The position numbers and the translations under genes were made by a program. From assembly GCA_022779285.1 (NCBI GenBank), contig JALFST010000026.1, positions 1-64,000 on the forward strand: a stretch of 64,000 nt of DNA, in the 5' to 3' direction. Of the stretch, positions 26,119-34,494 are shown piece after piece; the first letter of the stretch is position 1, and each line of letters begins with the position of its first letter. The notes below the pieces were generated by a model. It worked only from the letters and a program-made list of their open reading frames with translations. It was not told the origin of the DNA and did no database searches. The stretch comes from Peptoniphilaceae bacterium. Its GTDB lineage: Bacteria > Bacillota > Clostridia > Tissierellales > Peptoniphilaceae.

Positions 26119-26796
26119 ATGTCTATTTTCAAAAAGAGAGAGAATCATCATATTGCAGCCTATCAACGCGAATTGCTGGAGACGCACTATGCAGAAGTGG
26201 AAAATATGTATCGAAGGATGCGCGGCTGGAGGCATGATTACCGCAACCATATTCAAACGCTCAAGGCATATGCGCAGGCAGAGGATCTCGATGCGATTCG
26301 CGAGTATCTTGATGCGCTCGATACGGATCTGACTACCGTTGATATGGTGATCAAAACGGGAAATGCTATGGCGGATGCCATTTTGAACAGTAAAATTTCC
26401 CTTGCGAATGCCAGGGAGATTCCGGTGCAGGCTGATGCGCATATTCCTCTTGCCCTGACAACGCCGGAGATTGATTTATGCGTAATTCTCGGGAATCTTT
26501 TTGACAATGCGATCGAAGCGAGCTTGAAGCTTCCGCCGGAAAAACGTATGATTCGAATCTATATGGATATGAAAGGCACCCAGCTCTATATTTCTTTTAC
26601 CAATTTTACGGCCGATCCGAAACGACAGAAGCGGGGAAAAGTTTTTTCGAGTACGAAAGGAGAAGGGCACGGCCTCGGACTGGTGCGCATCGATTCGGTT
26701 GTGGAGCGATTGGGCGGATATCTGAGCCGCAATTCGGAGCAGGGCGCTTTTACCACAGAGATCCTGCTTCCGCAACAGAGCGGTAGCGCATCCTGA
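26119..26796 (+). CDS. Soluble GHKL sensor histidine kinase (AgrC-like catalytic half)
   Basis: A 225-residue kinase with the phospho-acceptor box WRHDYRNH (His39) and a GHKL ATPase domain: N-box ILGNLFDNAIEAS near 130 and a G-box GHGLGLVRI near 190. Unlike AgrC it has no membrane sensor, only a short coiled-coil-like start, so the signal must be sensed in the cytosol or through a partner. It follows the LytTR regulator by 9 bases. It ends before a terminator-like hairpin and the ABC genes. Confidence 0.85.
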   Translation: MSIFKKRENHHIAAYQRELLETHYAEVENMYRRMRGWRHDYRNHIQTLKAYAQAEDLDAIREYLDALDTDLTTVDMVIKTGNAMADAILNSKISLANAREIPVQADAHIPLALTTPEIDLCVILGNLFDNAIEASLKLPPEKRMIRIYMDMKGTQLYISFTNFTADPKRQKRGKVFSSTKGEGHGLGLVRIDSVVERLGGYLSRNSEQGAFTTEILLPQQSGSAS

Positions 26797-26828
26797 GAAA
26801 TGCAATTCGTCCCCCGGGGAGGGCCTTT

Positions 26829-26863
26829 CGTCCCCGAAAAGAGGACGGATTTATTTTTTTTGT
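26829..26863 (+). terminator. Terminator-like hairpin before the ABC genes
   Basis: CGTCCCC-GAAAA-GAGGACG with one mismatch, followed by a T-rich run. It would separate the two-component genes from the ABC pair, or attenuate read-through. Confidence 0.55.
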
Positions 26864-26892
26864 TACACTGATCCGGAAAGGAGGAGGTGGCA

Positions 26893-28707
26893 ATGTTCAA
26901 GAAGACTCAAAAAACGCAATACAGCGCGATGCAAAATATAGGATGGATGTTTCAGAATGCCGAGAAATTTGGAAAGAGCGTATTATTCTGGAGCACCGGA
27001 TCGGTTCTTGTTTCTCTTGCCTTGAATCTGGTGGAATTATGGATTGCACCGCAGATTTTAAGAAATGTGGAGGAGGGGGCTCCTATCCTGAAGCTGTTGA
27101 TTACGATCGGGCTCTTTTCAGGAGCTTTGTTTCTTCTGACAGGCGTGAAGCGGTATATTGAAGTCAACAGCATATGGGGAAGAATCGGTATTCGTGTCGG
27201 AATTTCCATGCTGATTCAGGAAAAAATGAATCGAACGTCGTATCCCAATATGCTGGACACACGAGGAGAAGCCTTACGCAACAGAGCGCAGGAGGCCGTT
27301 TCGAGTAATCAAGTATCCAGTGAGCACATATGGACAAGCCTTGCGGATTTTTTGACTCATTTCTTCGGATTTTTGATTTACCTCACAATTTTATCTCACT
27401 TAAATCCGATGCTGCTTGCGGTTGTTACGGTGACGACGGTGATCAGCTTTCTGATTTCTCTTAAGACGGAGAGGTGGCGTTATGATCATCGGGAGGAGGA
27501 AGCGGAGCTTGACAAAAAAGAACGTTACATACGGCAAAAATCGGAATCGGTGGAGCTGGCAAAGGAAATCCGCATTTTCGGGCTGGCGGAGTGGCTACAG
27601 GATATTTATGACAGCATCCTGAAATCCTACGAGATTTTTATTCGGAAAAGCGAGCGATATCGGATGATTGGCAGCATTGCAGAGGTGTTCTTCAGCATCC
27701 TTCGCAACGGATTGGCATATTATTTTTTGATTCGGATGACGATACGGGAAAATCTTCCGGCATCCACATTTCTTTTGTATTTCACGGCGATCAGCGGTTT
27801 TACGACTTGGATCACAGGGATTTTACGCGATTTTTTGAATCTTCGAAAAGAAGGACTGGAGCTGAATGCGATCCGGGATTATCTGGAAATGAAGGAACCG
27901 TTTCGTTTCGAGGGAGGGGAGCCGATTCCGGAGCTTTCTTCCGGATGCCGGATTGATCTGGAGCATGTTTCCTATCGATATCCGGACACCGACAGGGATA
28001 CGATTCAGGACATGAATTTGACAATTCATCCCGGGGAAAGAATTGCCATTGTGGGATTGAACGGAGCGGGAAAGACGACTCTTGTAAAGCTCATCTGCGG
28101 TCTGTTGGATCCGACGGAAGGAGTTGTGCGTCTGAACGGAGCAGATATTCGCCAATTCAACCGAAGAGAGTACTATCGTTGTTTTGCAACGGTTTTTCAG
28201 GACTTTTCCGTCATGGATATTTCCATTGCGGAGAATGTCGCGCAAAACGTGGAAAATTATGACCGAAAACGCGTGGCGGAGGTTCTGGACTACGCAGGAC
28301 TTTCTGCAAAGATTCAGGAGCTTCCGAAAGGAATGGATACCAGGCTGGGCAGCCGGCTATGGGAGGACGGAGTCGATCTTTCCGGAGGCCAGGTTCAAAA
28401 GCTGATGCTTGCCAGGGCTCTCTACCGCAATGCGCCGATTCTGCTTTTGGACGAGCCAACCGCCGCCCTGGATCCCCTTGCGGAAAATGATATGTATCTT
28501 CGTTACCATGAAATGACGAAAGGAAAAACTGCGCTTTTCGTATCTCATCGGTTGGCGTCGACACGCTTTTGTGACCGTATTCTGCTACTTGCAGACGGAA
28601 AAATACGGGAAGAGGGCACGCATGAGCTTTTGCTCAGAAAAAACGGGGAGTATGCGAAGCTTTTTGAAGTGCAAAGCCGCTATTATCAGGAAGGAGGCAG
28701 TTTTTGA
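26893..28707 (+). CDS. ABC exporter half with fused membrane and ATPase domains (first of pair)
   Basis: A membrane domain of about six helices (residues 20-330) is fused to an ATPase domain with Walker A GLNGAGKTTL, signature LSGGQ, Walker B ILLLDEPTAALD and switch His in FVSHR. It should pair with the next gene as a heterodimeric exporter of peptide, lipid or drug. All ATPase motifs look intact. The start at 26893 follows GGAGGAGG; an in-frame GTG two codons upstream is possible. No export-substrate gene was recognised nearby. Confidence 0.88.
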   Translation: MFKKTQKTQYSAMQNIGWMFQNAEKFGKSVLFWSTGSVLVSLALNLVELWIAPQILRNVEEGAPILKLLITIGLFSGALFLLTGVKRYIEVNSIWGRIGIRVGISMLIQEKMNRTSYPNMLDTRGEALRNRAQEAVSSNQVSSEHIWTSLADFLTHFFGFLIYLTILSHLNPMLLAVVTVTTVISFLISLKTERWRYDHREEEAELDKKERYIRQKSESVELAKEIRIFGLAEWLQDIYDSILKSYEIFIRKSERYRMIGSIAEVFFSILRNGLAYYFLIRMTIRENLPASTFLLYFTAISGFTTWITGILRDFLNLRKEGLELNAIRDYLEMKEPFRFEGGEPIPELSSGCRIDLEHVSYRYPDTDRDTIQDMNLTIHPGERIAIVGLNGAGKTTLVKLICGLLDPTEGVVRLNGADIRQFNRREYYRCFATVFQDFSVMDISIAENVAQNVENYDRKRVAEVLDYAGLSAKIQELPKGMDTRLGSRLWEDGVDLSGGQVQKLMLARALYRNAPILLLDEPTAALDPLAENDMYLRYHEMTKGKTALFVSHRLASTRFCDRILLLADGKIREEGTHELLLRKNGEYAKLFEVQSRYYQEGGSF

Positions 28708-30578
28708 TGGACGGAAAAAAACGAAAAGCCTTTCTTGAAGGCATGAAATTTCAATGGAGAGCTATGAAAATAATTCATACAATGGATGCACAGCTTTTCC
28801 CTTCCATTACGTTGACTTGCCTGATCAAGGCGATTCAGCCATTCCTCTTCATCTTTTTTTCAGCGCAAATCCTGAATGAACTGGCCTCCACGCGACGCAT
28901 GCAGGTGTTGTGGACATGGGTTGTTTTTGCGGTGGCGGTGCAAGGCACCCTGACATTGCTGGAAGCGATTCTCACGCACCGGACACAAGCTCGCGAGGAG
29001 CTTTTCTATCATCGGTATAAAGATATTTTTGTCCGGAAATCCTTTACGATGGATTTTGCGGATGTGGATCTTCCGGAGACTCATACGCTTCGTGCGCAGG
29101 TTCAGCAGAACGCCAATTGGTCAGGGTGGGGATTCCCCTATGTGCCGCATTGTTATGAGGAGCTTGTGGAAGCTGTCATTGGAATTCTGGGAGGAATCAC
29201 ACTGACCGTCAGTTTATTCACAGCATCGGTACCGGCATCCGCAGGATGTCTGACTGTGCTGAATCATCCCCTTTTTATTGCGGGATTGGTGATTTTGATG
29301 CTTTTTATCAGCATTTTCTCGGCGCGCATTGAAAGCTATGTGGAGGGCCTGCAAGCCGATTTTGCAGCCATTGCCACGTTATCGAACCGTATTTTCGGAT
29401 ATTTCGGATTTTATGGAGCCGGAGGGCAGGCGGTAGATGTGAGAATGTACGATCAGCAGACGATCGCTGCGCATTATTATAGACTTTCGGACACGCAGGG
29501 CTTCGGTCCCGGGGGGCCTTTTGCAAGGCTCTATGCAGGAAAGGGCGGTGTCTTATCGGGACTTTCGGTGGCACTCTCCACTGTTTTCACGGGTACCATT
29601 TATCTGTTCACCTGCTTAAAGGCATTGGGAGGCGCTTTGGGTGTGGGCTCGATCACACAATACGTGGGGGCGGCAACGGCGCTTGCAAGCAATGTCCGAA
29701 AACTCTTCTCCACCCTCGGAAGTATTATCAATAATGGGGAATTTCTTCGGATCAGCTTTACATTTTTGGATATCCCGAATCACATGTACCAGGGATCCTT
29801 GACCACGGAAAAAAGAAATGATCGGAATTATCAGGTGGAGTTCCGCGATGTATCGTTCCGGTATCCGGGTGCGGAGACGTGGGCTTTGCGCCATGTAAGC
29901 CTGAAGCTGCATATCGGCAGCCGGATGGCAGTAGTCGGCGAGAACGGTTCCGGAAAGACTACATTCATCAAACTGCTTTGCCGCTTATATGATCCACAGG
30001 AGGGTGAAATTTTACTCAATGGCATCAATATTAAGAAATATCGTTATGATGAATATATGCATATTTTTTCCGTCGTGTTTCAGGATTTCCAGCTTCTTTC
30101 GCAGCCCCTCGGGGCGAATGTTGCGGGAAGAAAATCCTATGATACTGCCCGTGTGGAAGCGGCGCTGCGGGATGCCGGATTTGCGGATCGTCTTGCCGCA
30201 ATGCCGGACGGACTCGATACCATGCTTTACCGAGATTATGGAGATCAGGGAGTGCAGATTTCCGGAGGCGAGGCGCAGAAAATTGCCATTGCCCGTGCCA
30301 TTTACAAGGATACGCCTTTCCTGATTCTGGATGAACCCACAGCTGCTTTGGATCCTGTTGCGGAGGCGGAAATTTATGCGCAATTGAATCAGATCATTGA
30401 AGATCGTACTGTAGTATATATCAGTCACAGACTTTCCTCGTGCCGTTTTTGTGATGAGATTCTTGTCTTTGATGAGGGAGAAGTCATTCAACACGGCTCT
30501 CACGAGGAATTGATTCACATAGATGGCGGAAAATATGCAATGCTTTGGAATGCGCAGGCGCAGTACTATACCGACTGA
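28707..30578 (+). CDS. ABC exporter half with fused membrane and ATPase domains (second of pair)
   Basis: Same architecture as its neighbour: membrane domain, then Walker A GENGSGKTTF, signature ISGGE, Walker B FLILDEPTAALD and switch His in YISHR. Its ATG overlaps the preceding stop (TGATG) after AAGGAGG, so the halves are made together. The product is 623 residues. With the LytTR system upstream, a regulated peptide or antimicrobial exporter is a reasonable inference, not shown by the sequence. Confidence 0.88.
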   Translation: MDGKKRKAFLEGMKFQWRAMKIIHTMDAQLFPSITLTCLIKAIQPFLFIFFSAQILNELASTRRMQVLWTWVVFAVAVQGTLTLLEAILTHRTQAREELFYHRYKDIFVRKSFTMDFADVDLPETHTLRAQVQQNANWSGWGFPYVPHCYEELVEAVIGILGGITLTVSLFTASVPASAGCLTVLNHPLFIAGLVILMLFISIFSARIESYVEGLQADFAAIATLSNRIFGYFGFYGAGGQAVDVRMYDQQTIAAHYYRLSDTQGFGPGGPFARLYAGKGGVLSGLSVALSTVFTGTIYLFTCLKALGGALGVGSITQYVGAATALASNVRKLFSTLGSIINNGEFLRISFTFLDIPNHMYQGSLTTEKRNDRNYQVEFRDVSFRYPGAETWALRHVSLKLHIGSRMAVVGENGSGKTTFIKLLCRLYDPQEGEILLNGINIKKYRYDEYMHIFSVVFQDFQLLSQPLGANVAGRKSYDTARVEAALRDAGFADRLAAMPDGLDTMLYRDYGDQGVQISGGEAQKIAIARAIYKDTPFLILDEPTAALDPVAEAEIYAQLNQIIEDRTVVYISHRLSSCRFCDEILVFDEGEVIQHGSHEELIHIDGGKYAMLWNAQAQYYTD

Positions 30579-30654
30579 AGGCCGGTTTTCCTGAAAAAGC
30601 GAGAAGACCCCAAAACAGAGCTCATCTAAAATAGCAATTCTGTGAAAGTGCAAT

Positions 30655-30660
30655 TATAAT
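30655..30660 (+). promoter_or_regulatory. Candidate -10 box upstream of the thioredoxin-fold lipoprotein
   Basis: TATAAT 28 bases before the coding start, in an AT-rich stretch. The -35 box is not convincing. Confidence 0.35.
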
Positions 30661-30688
30661 AAAAAAATCAAGTCAAAAAGGAGCGAAT

Positions 30689-31600
30689 ATGAAATATCAG
30701 CCGGCCATGCTTTTGTGTGCACTTTTATGGATCATCACATCCTGCGGAAATCACGAGACGGATTTGCATGAGGATCTTTCGCAAGCGGAAAGCTCTGTTA
30801 TGATTTCGGAGAGCTCGTCCGAGGAGCGAGCGCTTTTTCCAAACCTGCGGGGAGTAGATTTTGCAGGCGGCCCTGTAGATTCCACGATTTTTCAAACGCA
30901 TACGGCTACGGTAGTGGTGTTTTGGAGAAGTGATTGTGCGGATTGTATTTCGTCTCTTGCCGCAATGCAAGAATTTCAGGACGAGCTGAAGGCGCAGGGC
31001 GCGGAAATTTTGGGGATTCATTTTGGAACAGGGCGTGACGCATCGGCATCGGAGCTGGTCAGAAATTTACTCCGGGAGCATGCGATCACCTTTCAAAATA
31101 TGGAACTGCAGGGGGGAGCCGATGTGCAAAAGCTTGTGCAGCAGATGAAGGTTCTTCCTGCGGCTCTGGTTGTCAATGCAAAGAGTGAAATTGTTTCGGA
31201 TCCCATCGCGGGAAGCTGGAAAAATGACGACGTTCGTAACCGAATTTCAGCGAGTCTGGATCAAGCCATGTCGGAGGCGCAGGAGAAAGCTCATACAGCC
31301 GATGCACATGAATCGGGACACGAGCATGCTCACGAGGAAGCGGAGGAATCCAAAGCACAGGCTCTTCTTGACGAAATGAGTCGAATCTTTGCGAAGAATC
31401 CGAAAATCTGGGATCTCATCCTTGCAGAGGCGGCACAAACGGAGGTGCATGATGCCGATGCCGCGCCTGCTTATGCCGATCGACTTGTCCAAGCGCTGGA
31501 AAAGATAAAAGATAAACTCACAGAAAAGGAAATACAGGAAGCACGGCAGGCAATTGAGCGGATTCGTGAAATTGATGAGGAGATCCGGAGAGCGGAATAG
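30689..31600 (+). CDS. Thioredoxin-fold (TlpA-like) lipoprotein with His-rich linker
   Basis: A lipoprotein signal ends at Cys19 (lipobox ITSC), so the protein is anchored outside the membrane. A TlpA/AhpC-type thioredoxin fold follows, with active-site CADC (Cys83, Cys86) and a cis-Pro candidate in VLPAAL. A linker with five His residues (202-215) in an Asp/Glu-rich setting could bind metal. The last 80 residues are charged helix. Role: extracytoplasmic thiol redox or peroxide handling. It does not obviously belong with the ABC exporter upstream. Confidence 0.82.
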   Translation: MKYQPAMLLCALLWIITSCGNHETDLHEDLSQAESSVMISESSSEERALFPNLRGVDFAGGPVDSTIFQTHTATVVVFWRSDCADCISSLAAMQEFQDELKAQGAEILGIHFGTGRDASASELVRNLLREHAITFQNMELQGGADVQKLVQQMKVLPAALVVNAKSEIVSDPIAGSWKNDDVRNRISASLDQAMSEAQEKAHTADAHESGHEHAHEEAEESKAQALLDEMSRIFAKNPKIWDLILAEAAQTEVHDADAAPAYADRLVQALEKIKDKLTEKEIQEARQAIERIREIDEEIRRAE

Positions 31601-31635
31601 GCGGCGTTGAGAAGACCGTATCCGCTCTTATTTTT
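31589..31635 (+). terminator. Terminator overlapping the lipoprotein stop codon
   Basis: AGAGCGGA and TCCGCTCT pair across 24 bases and are followed by TTATTTTT. It also covers the 3' end of the converging DeoR gene. Confidence 0.6.
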
Positions 31636-32407
31636 CGGCAAGCATTAAGCTGACCCGGTTTTCGTTCATAGAATTTAAGTACTTTTCTTCAGGCGTTTTA
31701 TCCGTGATGATAGCATCAAAATCACGGATTTCCGCAAATGTTTTGAGAGCGACCTTATTGAATTTTGTATGGTCTACAAGTAGATAGTTTGTTTTGCTGT
31801 ATTCTATGATTTTCTTCTTGATCTCATATTCATCTAAAGAGGAGTTGCTGGCGCCGTTTTTCAAATCAATAGCTGAACAAGCCATAAAGGATTTTTCGAC
31901 CGAATTATAAGCCTCAATCGCCTCCAGACAGGGAGGACCGATCAATGAGGCTGTTTTCGATTTGACAATTCCGGGAAGGCCGATCACGGTAAGATTCGGA
32001 TATTCCAGCCCTCGCAAAAGCACAAGAATGCTGTTTGTGATGATTGTAATGTGTTGTAAATGGCGCAGATAGTCCATAATCGGAACTGTGGAGGTTCCCG
32101 TATCAATAAAGATGATATCGTCTTCATGTATGAGAGAAGCTGCGGATTTTGCAATGATTTGCTTCTCTACAGCATTGGCGGAGTGGCGTTCTTCATAGGA
32201 CTTTAAAAGTGAGCTGCTTTCGTCAGCACTTTTTATTGGTCGGGCACCGCCATAAACCTTTTGGATGCTTTTTCTTGCTGCAAGAGTATCCAAATCTCTA
32301 CGAATTGTGCTTAAAGAAACATTAAAATGCTCACACATTTCATCCATGGTGACTAAACCGTTGCGTTCGATATATTTTTCCAATTCCAGTAAGCGTTCTC
32401 TTTTCAT
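31628..32407 (-). CDS. DeoR/GlpR-family transcriptional repressor
   Basis: The N-terminal winged helix-turn-helix has the family signature VSLSTIRRDLDTL near residue 30. It is followed by a DeoR-C sensor domain (about 75-235) with DTGTST, which in this family binds a sugar phosphate. It is divergent from the catabolic operon at 32624 and most likely represses it, with a phosphorylated pathway intermediate as inducer. The start at 32407 has AAGGAG upstream; an in-frame extension of 16 codons lacks a ribosome site. Confidence 0.88.
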   Translation of the reverse strand: MKRERLLELEKYIERNGLVTMDEMCEHFNVSLSTIRRDLDTLAARKSIQKVYGGARPIKSADESSSLLKSYEERHSANAVEKQIIAKSAASLIHEDDIIFIDTGTSTVPIMDYLRHLQHITIITNSILVLLRGLEYPNLTVIGLPGIVKSKTASLIGPPCLEAIEAYNSVEKSFMACSAIDLKNGASNSSLDEYEIKKKIIEYSKTNYLLVDHTKFNKVALKTFAEIRDFDAIITDKTPEEKYLNSMNENRVSLMLAEK

Positions 32408-32464
32408 GATTTTTCTCCTTATTATTTTTGAATAAATTGAATTAAAGTTATTCATAATTTAGCA

Positions 32465-32478
32465 TATTTGAGTGATTT
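32465..32478. promoter_or_regulatory. DeoR operator half-site, upstream copy
   Basis: TATTTGAGTGATTT; its exact reverse complement lies at 32571-32584. The two flank the divergent promoter region and are 106 bases apart, close to ten helical turns. Confidence 0.65.
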
Positions 32479-32515
32479 ATGGCAATAGATAGAATAATTT
32501 TTTGCTAAAACTGTG

Positions 32516-32544
32516 TTGACAGCAGGGGAAAACATTTGTAATAT
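32516..32544 (+). promoter_or_regulatory. Promoter of the iol-like/TRAP operon
   Basis: TTGACA, 17 bases, TAATAT. It lies between the two inverted operator copies. Confidence 0.8.
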
Positions 32545-32570
32545 ATGATAAGATTGATAATAAAACATTC

Positions 32571-32584
32571 AAATCACTCAAATA
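32571..32584. promoter_or_regulatory. DeoR operator half-site, downstream copy
   Basis: AAATCACTCAAATA, 26 bases after the -10 box. It is the exact reverse complement of 32465-32478. Binding at both could loop the DNA across the promoter. Confidence 0.65.
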
Positions 32585-32623
32585 ATGAGCAAAAAGCTCT
32601 CAACAGGAACGAAAGGGGGATTG

Positions 32624-33469
32624 ATGAAGGTAACACTGAAATCGCTTTTGGATAGGGCTGAAAAGGAACAGAGTGCCGTAGGCTGTTTTACGGTGCCGAA
32701 CATGGAAATCCTAATGGCTGCGATAGAAGCGGCGGAAGAGATGGAGACTCCGATCGCTATCCAAATCGCCGAGGGAAGAATCGAGCATTCTCCGATCGAT
32801 TACATAGGCCCGATGATGGTAAGCGCTGCAGAGAATGCCGGAGTGGATGTTTGTGTTCATCTGGATCACGGTTTAAGTAAAGCAATGATCAAAAAAGCAT
32901 TGGCAATAGGATTCAGCTCGGTTATGTTTGACGGATCTCGCTCGGAGCTTGAGGACAATATCCGACACACGCAAGAAATCGTGAAAATCGCAGGTAAATA
33001 TGGCGCGTCTGTGGAAGCCGAAATCGGCTCTATCGGAGGAAAAGAAGCAACAGAGAATCAGGATGCGGTTTTATATTCATCGATAGAGGGTGTGAAAAGG
33101 TTTTCTGATGAGTGCGGAGTTGATGCGTTGGCCGTGGCGATCGGAAATGTACATGGACATTATCATGGAGCTCCGAAGCTCAATATGAAGCTGCTGAAAA
33201 ATCTTTCAGAGGTTACGGCATTCCCGTTAGTACTCCATGGAGGCAGCGGGATCAGCGGAGAAGGATTTCGAGAATGTATTCGCAACGGAATTCGAAAAAT
33301 CAATATTGCAACGAGTATTTTAGATGCCTACGGAACGGGCATTCAGACGTATGTAGAATCAACACATGAAAACAATTATTATCGACTGAATGAAATGGGT
33401 CGAAAATATGTGAAGGAAGAAGTAAAAAAACATATCCGAATTTTTAATAATAAGGAGGCATTGCAGTGA
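32624..33469 (+). CDS. Class II ketose-bisphosphate aldolase, IolJ-like
   Basis: This zinc aldolase has the metal-binding motif CVHLDHG, a distal VHGHYHG and the phosphate-binding LHGGSGI. The class II family includes FbaA, GatY and IolJ; sequence alone does not separate them here. The adjacent IolC-like kinase makes 5-dehydro-2-deoxygluconate 6-phosphate cleavage (to DHAP and malonate semialdehyde) the best guess. Product 281 residues; start at 32624 after AAAGGGGG. The stop overlaps the iolC GTG start. Confidence 0.85.
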   Translation: MKVTLKSLLDRAEKEQSAVGCFTVPNMEILMAAIEAAEEMETPIAIQIAEGRIEHSPIDYIGPMMVSAAENAGVDVCVHLDHGLSKAMIKKALAIGFSSVMFDGSRSELEDNIRHTQEIVKIAGKYGASVEAEIGSIGGKEATENQDAVLYSSIEGVKRFSDECGVDALAVAIGNVHGHYHGAPKLNMKLLKNLSEVTAFPLVLHGGSGISGEGFRECIRNGIRKINIATSILDAYGTGIQTYVESTHENNYYRLNEMGRKYVKEEVKKHIRIFNNKEALQ

Positions 33470-34482
33470 AATATTTGGAATTGAAAGAAGATCGACCGAT
33501 TGATTTGATTGCATTGGGGAGAATTGCGATCGACTTTAATCCATTGGATTACAATCGCCCGCTGGAGAACAGCAGAGATTTTAGAAAATATGTGGGGGGT
33601 TCTCCATCGAATATTGCGATAGGACTGGCACGCCTTGGAAAGAAAATCGGATTTATCGGAAAAATTTCGGATGATCAGATGGGAACCTTTGCTGAGAACG
33701 TATTTCAGGAAGAGGGCATTGATATCTCCAATGTTGTTCGTACTACAGGCGGAGAGAAAATGGGGCTCACCTTTACCGAAATTTTGAGTGAGACACAAAG
33801 CAGTATTTTGATGTATCGGAGTGAGGTGGCGGACCTTAAGCTCAATGTAGGTGAAATATCTGAGGAATATATTCGAAGCGCAAAGGCTATTGAGATTTCC
33901 GGAACGGCATTATCCGAGTCCCCGTCACGAGAAGCGGCGCTGAAAGCAATGTTTCTTGCTAAGAAAAACAATACAAGGATTATTTTCGACATCGATTACC
34001 GTCCTTATTCCTGGAAAAATGATGACGAGATTGCGATCTACTATTCAATCGTCGCATCTTATGCGGACGTTATTTTGGGTTCCCGAGAAGAATTTGATAA
34101 GACGGAGAAATTGATTTGCGGCGGACGTACAGATCAAGAAAGTGCGGATTATTGGATACAGCAAGGGGCATCCATCGTTGTCATTAAGCATGGAAAGGAA
34201 GGCTCAACAGCCTATACAAGGGATGGCGAGAGCTTCTCTATTAAGCCCTTCCCGGTAAAAGCATTAAAGGGATTTGGTGGAGGAGACGGTTATGCAGCGG
34301 CATTTTTGTATGGCCTGTTCGAAGGAAAAGAAATCATCGATTGTCTGGAAATGGGGAGCGCGGAAGCGGCAATGCTGGTCGCCAGTCATGCTTGCAGTGC
34401 AGATATGCCGACAATAGAACAGCTTGAACAATTCATTCAAGATGAAAAAGACCAATATGGAGATATGGTAGCGCGTGCATAA
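33466..34482 (+). CDS. iolC: 5-dehydro-2-deoxygluconokinase, IolC-like (PfkB family)
   Basis: It phosphorylates 5-dehydro-2-deoxy-D-gluconate at C6 in the IolC prototype. The match to IolC is extensive: IALGRIAIDFNP, YNRP, KYVGGSPSNIAIG, SILMYRSEVADL, and the catalytic GGGDGYAAAF with Asp274. Unlike the homologue at 15779, the catalytic Asp is kept. GTG start after AAGGAGG, overlapping the aldolase stop. IolC is strongly tied to the lower inositol pathway, but no upper-pathway gene is in this window. Confidence 0.88.
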   Translation: MKYLELKEDRPIDLIALGRIAIDFNPLDYNRPLENSRDFRKYVGGSPSNIAIGLARLGKKIGFIGKISDDQMGTFAENVFQEEGIDISNVVRTTGGEKMGLTFTEILSETQSSILMYRSEVADLKLNVGEISEEYIRSAKAIEISGTALSESPSREAALKAMFLAKKNNTRIIFDIDYRPYSWKNDDEIAIYYSIVASYADVILGSREEFDKTEKLICGGRTDQESADYWIQQGASIVVIKHGKEGSTAYTRDGESFSIKPFPVKALKGFGGGDGYAAAFLYGLFEGKEIIDCLEMGSAEAAMLVASHACSADMPTIEQLEQFIQDEKDQYGDMVARA

Positions 34483-34494
34483 GGAGGAGAAAGT

